Assembly (NCBI GenBank): GCA_963775315.1
Contig: CAVZIN010000006.1
Location: 1-64,000, forward strand
Direction of reading: 5' to 3'
DNA: 64,000 bases
Origin: CAWGHZ01 sp963775315
GTDB taxonomy: Bacteria; Pseudomonadota; Alphaproteobacteria; MPNO01; DASWLB01
Numbering within the stretch: position 1 is the stretch's first letter; each line of letters opens with the position of its first letter. Of this stretch, positions 54,105 through 62,705 are shown piece after piece. The notes under the pieces were generated by a model that saw only the letters and a list, made by a program, of their open reading frames with translations, did not search any database and was not told the origin of the DNA. Made by a program: the position numbers and the translations under genes.

Positions 54105-54862
54105 TGCTTCCCCCTGCCGAGATAGACCGCGCGCACCTCGGGATCGGCGCCGATCTCGGCCGGCGCGCCGCGACGCAGCACAGCCCCCTGCACCATCACG
54201 ACGATCTCGTGCGCGAAGCGGAACACGAGGTCCATGTCGTGCTCGATGATCAGGATCGCGATGTCGGCGGGCAGCCGCTCCAGCGCGGAATGGATCACAT
54301 GGACCTCGCCCGACGGCACGCCCGCGCCCGGCTCGTCGAGCAGCAGAACGCGCGGGCGGAGCGCGAGGGCAATCGCGATCTCGAGGAGGCGCTGCTCGCC
54401 GTAGGGCAGCTCGCGCACCGTGCGGTTGGCAACGCCGCCGATGCCGAGCTCGGAGAGGCGGGCGTCCGCCTCCTCGCGGCAGGCGCGCCAGGCGGCGGCG
54501 TAGCGGAACATGCGCCACGCCTTGCCGTCGCGCTCGGCGATGGCGATGGCCACGTTGTCGCGCACGCTGGTTTCGACCAGCAGCGTGTTGATCTGGTGGG
54601 TCCGGGCGAGCCCACGGCGCACGCGGTGCTCGGGCTTCATGTGATCGATTCGTTCGCCGGCAAGGTGGATGACGCCCGAATCCGGACGGACGATGCCGGT
54701 CAGCAGGTTGACGAAGGTGGTCTTGCCGGCGCCGTTCGGCCCGATCAGCCCGACCCGCGCGCCAGGATGCAGGTCGAGGTCGATGGACTGCGCCACCTGG
54801 ATCGCGCCGAAATTCTTGCAGAGCGCGCGTACCGACAGCACGGGCTCGCCTTGCCCGCTCAC
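54101..54862 (-). CDS. livG: Branched-chain-amino-acid-type ABC importer ATPase LivG
   Basis: 253 residues from a GTG overlapping the livM stop (GTGA). Walker A is GLIGPNGAGKTTFVNLLTGI, followed by LARTHQINTLLVETSVRDNV, a variant signature LPYGEQRLLEIAIAL, Walker B VLLLDEPGAGVPSGE and H-loop LIIEHDMDLVFRFAH. The signature has PYG where SGG or AYG is more common, but otherwise it is a normal LivG. Confidence 0.93.
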   Translation of the reverse strand: MSGQGEPVLSVRALCKNFGAIQVAQSIDLDLHPGARVGLIGPNGAGKTTFVNLLTGIVRPDSGVIHLAGERIDHMKPEHRVRRGLARTHQINTLLVETSVRDNVAIAIAERDGKAWRMFRYAAAWRACREEADARLSELGIGGVANRTVRELPYGEQRLLEIAIALALRPRVLLLDEPGAGVPSGEVHVIHSALERLPADIAILIIEHDMDLVFRFAHEIVVMVQGAVLRRGAPAEIGADPEVRAVYLGRGKH

Positions 54863-55869
54863 GCCGCCCCTCCGCGCCCGGTCCAGCGCCGTACCAGCCC
54901 CGCCGCGCCGTCGAGGATGCTCATCAGCCCGCCCTCGAGGAACAGCACGACCGCGATCAGCAGCCCCCCGATCACGAACTCCCAAAGGTACGGGTTGATC
55001 GAGGAGGTGTAGTCCTGCACCACGTAGTAGACCGTGGCGCCGACGAACGCGCCGTAGATGCGCCGCGTGCCGCCGAGGATCAGCATCACCGCGACGATGC
55101 CGGAGGTGAAGATATTGAGGACCGACAGCCCGACGAAGCTGGTCGCGAAGGCCGAAAGCGCGCCGGCCGAGCCCGCCATCGCCGCAGACAGCGTGTAGAT
55201 CGCGACGAGGCGCCACCAGACGGGCGTGCCGATCGCGCGCATCCGCTGGGGCGACTGGCGGATGCCGTCGAGCGAGCGGCCGAACGGCGAGTGCACCACC
55301 CGCCACGCCACCAGGAACCAAAGGAACAGGACGACCCCCGTAAGGACGTAGGCCGTCTGGCCGAAGATGTTGAACTCGAACCGCCCGAGCAGCGGCGAGA
55401 CGTTCATCCCCTGGAGGCCGTTGTCGCCGCCGGTGAGCTCGTTTGCGCGGTTCGCGTACTCGAACAGCATCGAGACGATGGCGAGCGTCAGCATGAGGAA
55501 GGTGACGCCCGTCGTATGCAGGATCAGGATGCCGGTCGCGAAGCCCAGGATGCCGGCGACCACCGTGGCGAAGACCAGCCCCGCCAGCGGATCACCGGTC
55601 AGCCGCACGGACAGGATGCCGGCGGCGTAGGCGCCGACGCCGTAGAAGGCGGCGTGCCCCAGCGTCACGATGCCCGCGTAGCCGAGCGCGAGGTCGAGCG
55701 ACAGGGTGAACAGGATCCAGATCATCACCTGGGTCCCGAGGCTGAGATAGCCGCCCGAGACGAAGTAGAACGCGATAACGAAAACCCAGGGCAGCGCGTG
55801 CAGCACGAGGCGCGCGGGGCTTGCCCCTTCCGGCGGGCCGACGCGCAAGGCGCGGGCGGGCGGGCCCAT
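54859..55869 (-). CDS. livM: Branched-chain-amino-acid-type ABC importer permease LivM
   Basis: 336 residues from the ATG at 55869, about ten membrane helices. Family blocks are LDLALGYAGIVTLGHAAFYG, GVTFLMLTLAIVSMLFEYAN and FGRSLDGIRQSPQRMRAIG (the cytoplasmic coupling loop), and YLWEFVIGGLLIAVVLFLEG near the end. The frame runs on upstream within livH, but that is a shadow. It overlaps livH by one base (TGATG). Confidence 0.94.
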   Translation of the reverse strand: MGPPARALRVGPPEGASPARLVLHALPWVFVIAFYFVSGGYLSLGTQVMIWILFTLSLDLALGYAGIVTLGHAAFYGVGAYAAGILSVRLTGDPLAGLVFATVVAGILGFATGILILHTTGVTFLMLTLAIVSMLFEYANRANELTGGDNGLQGMNVSPLLGRFEFNIFGQTAYVLTGVVLFLWFLVAWRVVHSPFGRSLDGIRQSPQRMRAIGTPVWWRLVAIYTLSAAMAGSAGALSAFATSFVGLSVLNIFTSGIVAVMLILGGTRRIYGAFVGATVYYVVQDYTSSINPYLWEFVIGGLLIAVVLFLEGGLMSILDGAAGLVRRWTGRGGAA

Positions 55870-56735
55870 CACGCCACCGACCGGGGCGGCAGCAGGCCCT
55901 TGGGCCGCCACAGGAGGAGCACGAACACCGCGACGTAGATCATGTAGGTCGCGACGTCGGGCAGGAAGTAGCGCCCGACCGTGTCGATCACGCCGAGCGC
56001 GATGGCGGCGACGAACGATCCCTTGAAGCTGCCCTCGCCGCCGACGATGACGACGATCAGGAACAGGACGATGTATTTCAGCGCGTAGCTCGGCTCGAGC
56101 GACAGCATGCCCGCCCCGATGGCGCCGCCGAGCCCCGCGAGCGCGCAGCCGGCAATGAAGGTCAGGCTGAACAGCAGGTTCACGTTCATGCCGACGCCGC
56201 GCGCCATGCGCGGGTTGTCGACCGCGGCACGCAGCCGTGCTCCGAACAGCGAATGCTCGATCACCAGCCAGAGCACGATGGCGATGGCGAGCCCGACCCC
56301 GAGCACGAACAGCCGGTAGGCGGGATAGGTGCGGAAGCCGATGTTGACGAGCGCAAGCAGCTCGGGCGGCATGTTGAGCGGATACGGGAAGGCGCCGAAG
56401 ATCGCGGTGATGCCGGCGATTGACAGGAACACCAGCCCGACCGTGAGCAGCACCTGGGCGAGCTCGCCCTTGCGGTAGAGCGGGCGGTAGAAGACCAGCT
56501 CGCACACCCCGCCGAGCAGCCCGGCAGCGACGGTCCCGACCGCGACCGCGAGATAGAAGTCGACATGGCGCTGGGTCAGCATCGCGGCGACATAGCCGCC
56601 CGCCATGGCGAACGAGCCGTGCGCGAGGTTGACCACGCGCATCAGGCCCATCGTCACGGTCAGCCCGACCGAAATGATGAACAGGATCATCCCGTACGAC
56701 AGGCCGTCGAGCAGGATGGTGAGGGCATACTCCAT
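55869..56735 (-). CDS. livH: Branched-chain-amino-acid-type ABC importer permease LivH
   Basis: 288 residues. The N-terminus LLDGLSYGMILFIISVGLTV with MGLMRVVNLAHGSFAMAGGY is diagnostic for LivH; the coupling loop is FGARLRAAVDNPRMARGVGM, and GGEGSFKGSFVAAIALGVID lies near the C-terminus. With LivM it forms the inner-membrane channel. It lies 90 bp downstream of livK; the spacer has no obvious terminator. Confidence 0.95.
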   Translation of the reverse strand: MEYALTILLDGLSYGMILFIISVGLTVTMGLMRVVNLAHGSFAMAGGYVAAMLTQRHVDFYLAVAVGTVAAGLLGGVCELVFYRPLYRKGELAQVLLTVGLVFLSIAGITAIFGAFPYPLNMPPELLALVNIGFRTYPAYRLFVLGVGLAIAIVLWLVIEHSLFGARLRAAVDNPRMARGVGMNVNLLFSLTFIAGCALAGLGGAIGAGMLSLEPSYALKYIVLFLIVVIVGGEGSFKGSFVAAIALGVIDTVGRYFLPDVATYMIYVAVFVLLLWRPKGLLPPRSVA

Positions 56736-56825
56736 GGCGGACCAGGGGCTCGGGCGGGCCAGATGGGAGAATTGCGACGGCCCCGGCGGGCGCTCAGCGC
56801 CCGCCGGGAACCGGAAGGAAGCCGC

Positions 56826-58019
56826 CTACTTCTTCAGCGGATGGTCGATCTTCCAGGGGTCCTTCACCATCGGGATCGTCGCGATATCCACGTTCTCGAG
56901 GTGGCCGTCAACCTTCTCGACCTTGCGGATATAGACGTTCTCGATGATGTCGCGGGTCTCGGGATCGATCATGATCGGGCCGCGCGGGCTGTCGATCTTC
57001 TTGCCCTTCATGAAGTTGATGTAGTCGATCCCCGGGGCGTGCGCGCCGAGCTTGGCGAGCGCCATGTAGATCAGGTGCATGCCGTCCCAGGCGCCGACCG
57101 AGGCGATGTCCGGCTCCTCGTTCGGTCCGATCTTCTTGAGCGCCGCCTTGAGCTCGAGGTTCTCGGGCCGCTTGTTGCTGGCCGTGTAGTGCATCGAGGT
57201 GATGACGCCCTCGACCTGGTCGGTGAAGTTCTTGAGGAAGATCTGCTGCGTCTCCCCGGTGCCGACCAGCTTGATGCCGGCCGCCTTGAGCCCGCGATCG
57301 ACCCACGCCTTCACCAGGTTGATCGAGGGCGTGCCGGCCGGCATGAACATGTAGAGGGCATCGGGTTTGGCCTGCAGCACCTTCTCGACATAGGACGAGA
57401 AGTCGACGTTGCTGATCGGGCTGCGCGCCTTGCCGACGATCTTGCCGCCCGCCGCCGTGAAGCTCTTGATGAAGTATTCCTCGGCGTCATAGCCGGGCGC
57501 GTAGTCGGACACCAGCACGTAGGCGGTCTTGACGCCGTGGTCGATGAGCCACTTACCGATCGGCTGCACGTACTGGGGAATGGTCATCGAGGTGCGCACG
57601 AAGTAGGGCGACATGCGGGTGATCGACGCGGTCGCCGCGTTCATGATCACGACGGGCACCTTCGCCTGCTTCGAGAGCGGCGCGACCGACATGGCGTGCG
57701 GCGAGAGGTCGAAGCCGGCCAGCATGTTGACGTGCTCACGCAGGATCAGCTCCTCGCCGAGCTGCTTGGCCTTGTCCGGGCCCTGGCTCGCCGTGTCGCG
57801 CGTCACGATGTTGACTTTGATGGTTTCGCCCTTCGGTCCTTTGACCGACTTACGGTGTACCGCCTGCCATGCCTGCATGGCATGCAGGAACTGCGGTCCC
57901 CAGGTCGAGAAGATGCCGGTGAAGTCGGCGATCAGCCCGATCTTGTAGTCATCCGCCCGCGCGACCCCCGTCGAGACGAGGAGCGCCGCTGCGGCAAGCA
58001 AAGTGGTGAAGCGCTTCAT
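56826..58019 (-). CDS. livK: Branched-chain-amino-acid-type ABC substrate-binding protein LivK
   Basis: 397 residues. A signal peptide (FTTLLAAAALLVSTGVARA) leads to a type-1 periplasmic binding fold (Peripla_BP_6): DYKIGLIADFTGIFSTWGPQ, KVNIVTRDTASQGPDKAKQL and AYVLVSDYAPGYDAEEYFIK. It is the first gene of the livKHMGF–GMC–Rieske–ABM run. In lignin-degrading alphaproteobacteria similar proteins bind phenylpropanoids or benzoates, so the ligand need not be an amino acid. Confidence 0.93.
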   Translation of the reverse strand: MKRFTTLLAAAALLVSTGVARADDYKIGLIADFTGIFSTWGPQFLHAMQAWQAVHRKSVKGPKGETIKVNIVTRDTASQGPDKAKQLGEELILREHVNMLAGFDLSPHAMSVAPLSKQAKVPVVIMNAATASITRMSPYFVRTSMTIPQYVQPIGKWLIDHGVKTAYVLVSDYAPGYDAEEYFIKSFTAAGGKIVGKARSPISNVDFSSYVEKVLQAKPDALYMFMPAGTPSINLVKAWVDRGLKAAGIKLVGTGETQQIFLKNFTDQVEGVITSMHYTASNKRPENLELKAALKKIGPNEEPDIASVGAWDGMHLIYMALAKLGAHAPGIDYINFMKGKKIDSPRGPIMIDPETRDIIENVYIRKVEKVDGHLENVDIATIPMVKDPWKIDHPLKK

Positions 58020-58244
58020 GAAAGCCTCCCTTTCGTGATCCGGCCCTGCGTTCTTGGTTGTTGTTCTTGTGGTCTATTGGGGAAGATTCATACCCCCTTG
58101 CGCAGCGCAGTAAAAGCGCAAATCAATCAATCCCTTGTCCCACCGGTGCCCCGGCCGGACGCGCGGAGGGCACGGGACGCAACCGTCCCACCGGCGCGAC
58201 GTAAGGGCGCCCGGACCGCCAATCCTTTTCGGATTGTGGGCAAT
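58020..58244. other. Spacer with the liv-operon leader
   Basis: About 225 bp upstream of livK, with a G-rich/AT-rich stretch around 58050–58130 likely to hold the promoter; AGGGAGG just upstream of 58019 is the livK ribosome-binding site. A short dyad (CAATCC-TTTTC-GGATTG, 58220–58236) adds to the downstream hairpin. No gene is seen. Confidence 0.45.
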
Positions 58245-58272
58245 GCCCCACCGCGCCGAGGCGCAGTGGGGC
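58245..58272 (-). terminator. Hairpin at the 3' end of the MetE-like gene
   Basis: On the minus strand, GCCCCACTGCGCC and GGCGCGGTGGGGC form a 13-bp stem with one mismatch and a 2-nt loop, 5 bp past the stop codon. It lacks a clear U-run. It separates the aromatic/acyl-CoA operon from the liv operon. Confidence 0.55.
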
Positions 58273-58277
58273 GGAGC

Positions 58278-59378
58278 TCAGCCCCAGACTTCGTTCGCGA
58301 TCTCGACGCAGCGCGAAAGCTTCGCCCACTGCTCGTCCTCGGAGAGCACGTTGCCCTCCTCGGTCGAGGCGAAGCCGCACTGCGGCGAGAGGCAGAGCTG
58401 GTCCATCGGCGCGAACTTGGCGGCCTCGTCCAGCCGGCGCTTCACCTCGTCCTTGGTTTCCAGCTTGCCGGCCTTCGAGGTGATCAGCCCGACCACCACC
58501 ATCTTGTTGCCCTTGGGCAGGTGGCGGAGCGGCTCGAACCCGCCGGCGCGGTCCGAATCGTACTCGAGGAAGTAGCCGTCGATGTTGAGCTTGCCGAGCA
58601 CCGATTCCGCGACCGGCCCGTAGCCTCCCTCGGAAATCCAGGTGGAGCGGAAATTGCCGCGGCAGATATGCATGGTGACGGCGAGGTCGGCCGGCCTGTC
58701 CTTGACCGCGTTGTTGATGCAGTCGACGTACCAGCCCTGCAGCTTGTCGGTTTCCTCGCCGCGGGCCTTGGCCTGGGCGAGCTGCTCGTCCGAGCAGAGA
58801 TAGGCCCACACCGTATCGTCGAGCTGAATGTACCGGCAGCCCGCGTCATAGAACGCCTTCAGAGCCTTCGCATAGGTCGCCGACGCATCGGCGAAGAATT
58901 CGCCGAGGTCGGGGTAGATCTTGCGAACGGTCGGCGTCGACAGGCGGAAATGCAGCACGGCTGGACTCGGGATGGTCATCTTGGGCATGACCTTCGCCTT
59001 CGACTTCAGGAACCTGAAGTGCTCGAGCATCGGATGGTCGGAGAAACCGAGCTTGCCGACGATGGCCGGTGCCTCGGCGCGGGCCTGCACGCCGTGGAAC
59101 TGCAGCCGCTGGTCGGTCTTGACCATCTTCATCCCGTCGAGCTGGGTGAGGAAGTCGTAGTGCCACCAGGAGCGGCGAAATTCGCCGTCGGTGGCGAGCT
59201 GGAGGCCGATCTCCTCCTGCTTCCGCACGACCTTCTCGATCTCGCGGTCCTCGACGACCTTGAGTTGGGCGGCGTCGATCTGGCCCTTCTCGCGCTTGGT
59301 GCGCGCCTCGTGCAGGGCGGCGGGGCGCAAAAGGCTGCCGACGTGGTCGGCGCGGAACGGCGGTTTTGTCCTTGGCAT
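58278..59378 (-). CDS. MetE-like cobalamin-independent methyltransferase (catalytic domain only)
   Basis: 366 residues from the ATG at 59378 (CCGGAGGA upstream), half the length of MetE and equal to its C-terminal barrel. Zinc-ligand motifs are preserved: the HxC in VTMHICRGNFRSTW, the glutamate in GYFLEYDSDRAG and the cysteine in CLSPQCGFAS. Short relatives (YxjG/YxjH type, archaeal MetE) use varied methyl donors. It follows the acyl-CoA dehydrogenase gene by 55 bp and is probably last in that operon. A role in handling methyl groups from O-demethylation is speculation; a general methionine-synthesis role is also possible. Confidence 0.85.
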   Translation of the reverse strand: MPRTKPPFRADHVGSLLRPAALHEARTKREKGQIDAAQLKVVEDREIEKVVRKQEEIGLQLATDGEFRRSWWHYDFLTQLDGMKMVKTDQRLQFHGVQARAEAPAIVGKLGFSDHPMLEHFRFLKSKAKVMPKMTIPSPAVLHFRLSTPTVRKIYPDLGEFFADASATYAKALKAFYDAGCRYIQLDDTVWAYLCSDEQLAQAKARGEETDKLQGWYVDCINNAVKDRPADLAVTMHICRGNFRSTWISEGGYGPVAESVLGKLNIDGYFLEYDSDRAGGFEPLRHLPKGNKMVVVGLITSKAGKLETKDEVKRRLDEAAKFAPMDQLCLSPQCGFASTEEGNVLSEDEQWAKLSRCVEIANEVWG

Positions 59379-59433
59379 ATCGTCCTCCGGTGCTGCGTCT
59401 GGCATTGGGCCCGGCTGGCAACGGGCGGCGGTT

Positions 59434-60585
59434 CTACTGGGTCTTCAGGCCCATCAGGTTGGCGATCAGGTTGCGCTGGATCTGCGACGTGCCGGCGGCG
59501 ATGGTGGCCGCGCGGGAATCGCGAAACATGCGCGCCATGTCGAATTCGTTGTTATAGCCGTACCCGCCCATCACCTGCATCCCCTGATGCGCGACCTTCA
59601 CGTAGGTTTCGGTAGCGAACAGCTTGGCCATAGTGATCTCGCGGAGCGCGGTCTCGCCCTGCGCGACCATCGAGGCCGCGCGCCACATCAGCGAGCGCGC
59701 CGCCTCCACCTCGGTTGCCATGTCGGCCAGCATGTGGCCGATCGCCTGGAACGAGCCGATCGGCTTGCCGAACTGCTTGCGCTCCTTGGCGTATTCGTTG
59801 GCGAGCTCGACGATGGCGAGGGCGGCGCCGCACGCGCCGGCCGCGGCGGTCACCCGCTCGACCTGCAGGCCCGCGAGCACGATGTCCCAGCCCTTGTTCT
59901 CCTCGCCGACCAGCCGGTCGGCCGGTACCCGCACGTCCTTGAAATAGATCTCGTAGGTGCCGACGCAGCGCCGGCCGAGCATGTCGAGCTTGCGCATCTC
60001 GATGCCGGGCGTGTCGTTGTCGACCAGGAACAGCGACATGCCGTTCCGGTAGTGGGCCTTGGGGTCTGTCTTGAGGTAGAGGTTGATGACGTTGTTCCTG
60101 GCCGCGGCCCCGGTCGCCCAGAGCTTCTGGCCGTTGATCACCCATTCGTTGCCGTCGCGGACGGCGGTCGTCCGCATCGCGCCGATGTCGGAGCCGGCAT
60201 CGGGCTCGGACATCGAGATCGAGAACTTGATCTCGCCGGACAGGAGCTTCGGCAGCCAATGGCGCTTCTGCACCTCGGTCGCCTTGCGGGCGATGTTCAG
60301 GCCGCAGAACAGGCTCCCGCCGAACGCCATCGCGAAATCGGCGGAGGTGCGCGCCAGCTCCTCCGAAATGATGGCGAGGTCGACCACGCTGCCGCCGAGC
60401 CCGCCATATTCCTCGGGGAACGGCATGGCGAGAAGCCCGGCCTCGACCCAGGCGTCGTACAGGGCATAGGGGTAGGTGTCTTCCTTCACCATCTTGCGCA
60501 CCACCTCGGGCGGGGCGTGCCTGGCCATCAGCTTCTGCACGGATTCGCGCAGCAGCTTCTGCTCCTCGGTGAAGCCGAAATCCAT
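59434..60585 (-). CDS. Acyl-CoA dehydrogenase
   Basis: 383 residues, normal for the family. MDFGFTEEQKLLRESVQKLM starts the N-terminal helical domain; FSISMSEPDAGSDIGAMRTT and GQKLWATGAAARNNVINLYL are the FAD/substrate middle domain; ERKQFGKPIGSFQAIGHMLA and VMGGYGYNNEFDMARMFRDS are in the C-terminal domain, with the ATIAAGTSQIQRNLIAN end. It oxidises an acyl-CoA to its 2,3-enoyl form using FAD. The genes around it suggest a phenylpropanoyl-CoA-type substrate, but that is inferred. It starts 2 bp after the synthetase stop. Confidence 0.94.
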   Translation of the reverse strand: MDFGFTEEQKLLRESVQKLMARHAPPEVVRKMVKEDTYPYALYDAWVEAGLLAMPFPEEYGGLGGSVVDLAIISEELARTSADFAMAFGGSLFCGLNIARKATEVQKRHWLPKLLSGEIKFSISMSEPDAGSDIGAMRTTAVRDGNEWVINGQKLWATGAAARNNVINLYLKTDPKAHYRNGMSLFLVDNDTPGIEMRKLDMLGRRCVGTYEIYFKDVRVPADRLVGEENKGWDIVLAGLQVERVTAAAGACGAALAIVELANEYAKERKQFGKPIGSFQAIGHMLADMATEVEAARSLMWRAASMVAQGETALREITMAKLFATETYVKVAHQGMQVMGGYGYNNEFDMARMFRDSRAATIAAGTSQIQRNLIANLMGLKTQ

Positions 60586-60587
60586 GG

Positions 60588-62705
60588 TCACTCCGTCACG
60601 ATCAGCACGTCGAGCGCGGTGGCGCCCTCGCCCTTCGGATAGACGAAGAGCGGATTGATGTCGATTTCGGCGATGTCGGGCCGCGCCCGCATCAGCGCCG
60701 CGACCCGCGCGACCACGGCGGCAAGCGCCGCGATGTCGGCCGGCGGCTGGCCCCGGATGCCGGCGAGCAGCGCCGCGCCGCGGAGCTTCGCGAGCTCGTC
60801 CCGGATGGCCTCCTCGTCGAGGTCGCAGGCCATCAGCCGCACGTCCTTCAGCGCCTCGATCCAGACGCCGCCGAGCCCGACCATCGCGACCGGACCCCAG
60901 GCGGGATCGCGCCTTGCACCCACCACCATCTCGAGGCCGGGCCGCGCCATCCGCTCGACCAGCACGCCGTCGAGGACGAGGTTGGGACGGTTCTTGGCGA
61001 GGGCGGCGTTGAGCCTTACCCACCCGTCGGCGAGCGCCGCGGCATCGTCGAGCCCCAGGATCACCCCGCCCGCGTCGGACTTGTGCGCGAGCGCCGCCGC
61101 CTGGGCCTTGAGCGCGACGGGAAAGCCGATCCGGCGCGCGATCGCGCGCGCCTCGTCCAGGTCGCGGGCGAGCCCACCTTCGGGCACCGCGATGCCGAGC
61201 GAAGCGGCCGCGCGCTTGCCGAGATATTCGGGCACGGTCCCCTTTGGCAGATCGAGCGCGGGAAGCGCGGCTGACGGCGCCCGCCGTGCGGCGGTTTCGA
61301 GGGCGCGTCCGTAGGCCGTAGCATGGGCAACCGCGCGGATCGCCCGCTCGGGCGAGCGCAGGAACACGATGTCGTTGTCGCGGAACATGGCGACGAACTC
61401 GCGCGGCAGAGGCGATTCGTCGCCGAAGGCGCAGAGCGCGACCGGCTTCGCCGAGCCCTTTATCTCGGGCAGCAGCACGTTGCCCTTGTCCATCGCCATC
61501 GGCCCGTTGCCGCTGATGATCGAGACGATCAGGCTGCCGATCGCCGGATCGTCGAGCAGGCCGCGCGCCGCGGCGCCCAGGATGCCGGGGTCCTTGACGC
61601 TCTGGCCGGTGACGTCGAGGGGGTTCTCGACCGTCGCGTAGGGCGGCAGGGAGCGCTTCACCGCTTCGATCGTCGCCGGTGCGGGCGCCGGCAGGTCGAG
61701 CCCCACCGCATCCGCCATGTCGGCGGCGATGCCCTTGAACGCGCCAGAGTTGGTGACGATCCCCGCCCCCTTGGTGGGCGGGGTAGGGAAGCGCGCCAGC
61801 AGCTCGGCAGTGTCGATGGCCTCCTCGATCGTATCGACCCGCACCACCGCCTCGCGCGCCACCAGCGCCGCCATCACGGCGTGATCGGGCGCGAGCGCGC
61901 CGGTGTGCGACAGCATGGTCTGCTGCGCCCGCGCGCTGCGGCCGGGATGGAGCAGCACGATCGGCTTGCCCTTCGCGCGCGCTTGCTCCGCATAGCCGAG
62001 GAAGCGCCGCGGCGAGCGGAGCTGCTCGGCATAGACGACGATGACGCGCGTGTGGGCGTCGTCGATCAGCGTCGGGAGGAAATCCTCGACATGCAGGTCC
62101 GCCTCGTTGCCGGTCGAGATGAACCAGGAGATCACCAACCCCTTGCCCTGGAAGGCGAGGCGCAGGGTAGACGCCATCGCGCCCGACTGACCGACGATGC
62201 CGATGGCGGGCACGCGGCCGAGTTCCTGCGTCACGTGCGGCTCGTAGGTCAGCGGCGCGCGCGCGGCGAAGTTGACGATGCCGATGCAGTTGGGTCCGAA
62301 CAGGGCGACGCCACCCGCCTCGCCGGCCGCGATCAGCCTGTCCTGCGCGGCCTTGCCCTCGGCGCCGGTCTCGGCGAAGCCCGCGGCATAGACCACCGCC
62401 GCCGCCACCTTGCGCCGCCCGCAGGCCGCCACCGCGTCGGCGGCGATCGCCTGGGGGACGGCGAGGATGGCGGCGTCGATCCCTTCCGGCAAATCGTCGA
62501 CCGTCGGCAGGCAGCGCTTGCCGTTGATCTCGGTCTGGCGGCGCGTGACCAGGTGGATCTCGCCGGGGTAGCCGAACTTCTCGAGGTTCGCGAGGACCGC
62601 GCCGCCGATCGAGCCGGGGTCCGGCGAGACGCCGACGATGGCGACGGATCGCGGGGCGAGCAGCCGCGCGACCCGCTCGGCCCGTGCGATGTCGTCAGCC
62701 TTCAC
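60588..62705 (-). CDS. NDP-forming acyl-CoA synthetase (FerA/acetate–CoA ligase-type)
   Basis: 705 residues from a GTG at 62705. The order is: CoA-binding domain (SVAIVGVSPDPGSIGGAVLA), succinyl-CoA-ligase-like domain with GQSGAMASTLRLAFQGKGL and the phosphohistidine loop LSHTGALAPDHAV, then an ATP-grasp domain (FPVALKAQAAALAHKSDAGG; VGARRDPAWGPVAMVGLGG; EIDINPLFVYPKGEGATALD). The family makes acyl-CoA with ATP→ADP; FerA of Sphingobium, a feruloyl-CoA synthetase, belongs to it. Beside a hydroxycinnamoyl-CoA hydratase/lyase, that activity is likely. It overlaps the hydratase stop by 11 bp. Confidence 0.9.
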   Translation of the reverse strand: MKADDIARAERVARLLAPRSVAIVGVSPDPGSIGGAVLANLEKFGYPGEIHLVTRRQTEINGKRCLPTVDDLPEGIDAAILAVPQAIAADAVAACGRRKVAAAVVYAAGFAETGAEGKAAQDRLIAAGEAGGVALFGPNCIGIVNFAARAPLTYEPHVTQELGRVPAIGIVGQSGAMASTLRLAFQGKGLVISWFISTGNEADLHVEDFLPTLIDDAHTRVIVVYAEQLRSPRRFLGYAEQARAKGKPIVLLHPGRSARAQQTMLSHTGALAPDHAVMAALVAREAVVRVDTIEEAIDTAELLARFPTPPTKGAGIVTNSGAFKGIAADMADAVGLDLPAPAPATIEAVKRSLPPYATVENPLDVTGQSVKDPGILGAAARGLLDDPAIGSLIVSIISGNGPMAMDKGNVLLPEIKGSAKPVALCAFGDESPLPREFVAMFRDNDIVFLRSPERAIRAVAHATAYGRALETAARRAPSAALPALDLPKGTVPEYLGKRAAASLGIAVPEGGLARDLDEARAIARRIGFPVALKAQAAALAHKSDAGGVILGLDDAAALADGWVRLNAALAKNRPNLVLDGVLVERMARPGLEMVVGARRDPAWGPVAMVGLGGVWIEALKDVRLMACDLDEEAIRDELAKLRGAALLAGIRGQPPADIAALAAVVARVAALMRARPDIAEIDINPLFVYPKGEGATALDVLIVTE

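Noticed and set aside
56565..59615. A 1,016-residue plus-strand open frame
   Set aside because: It spans the antisense of livH, livK and the MetE-like gene and a promoter region; no domain is recognisable.
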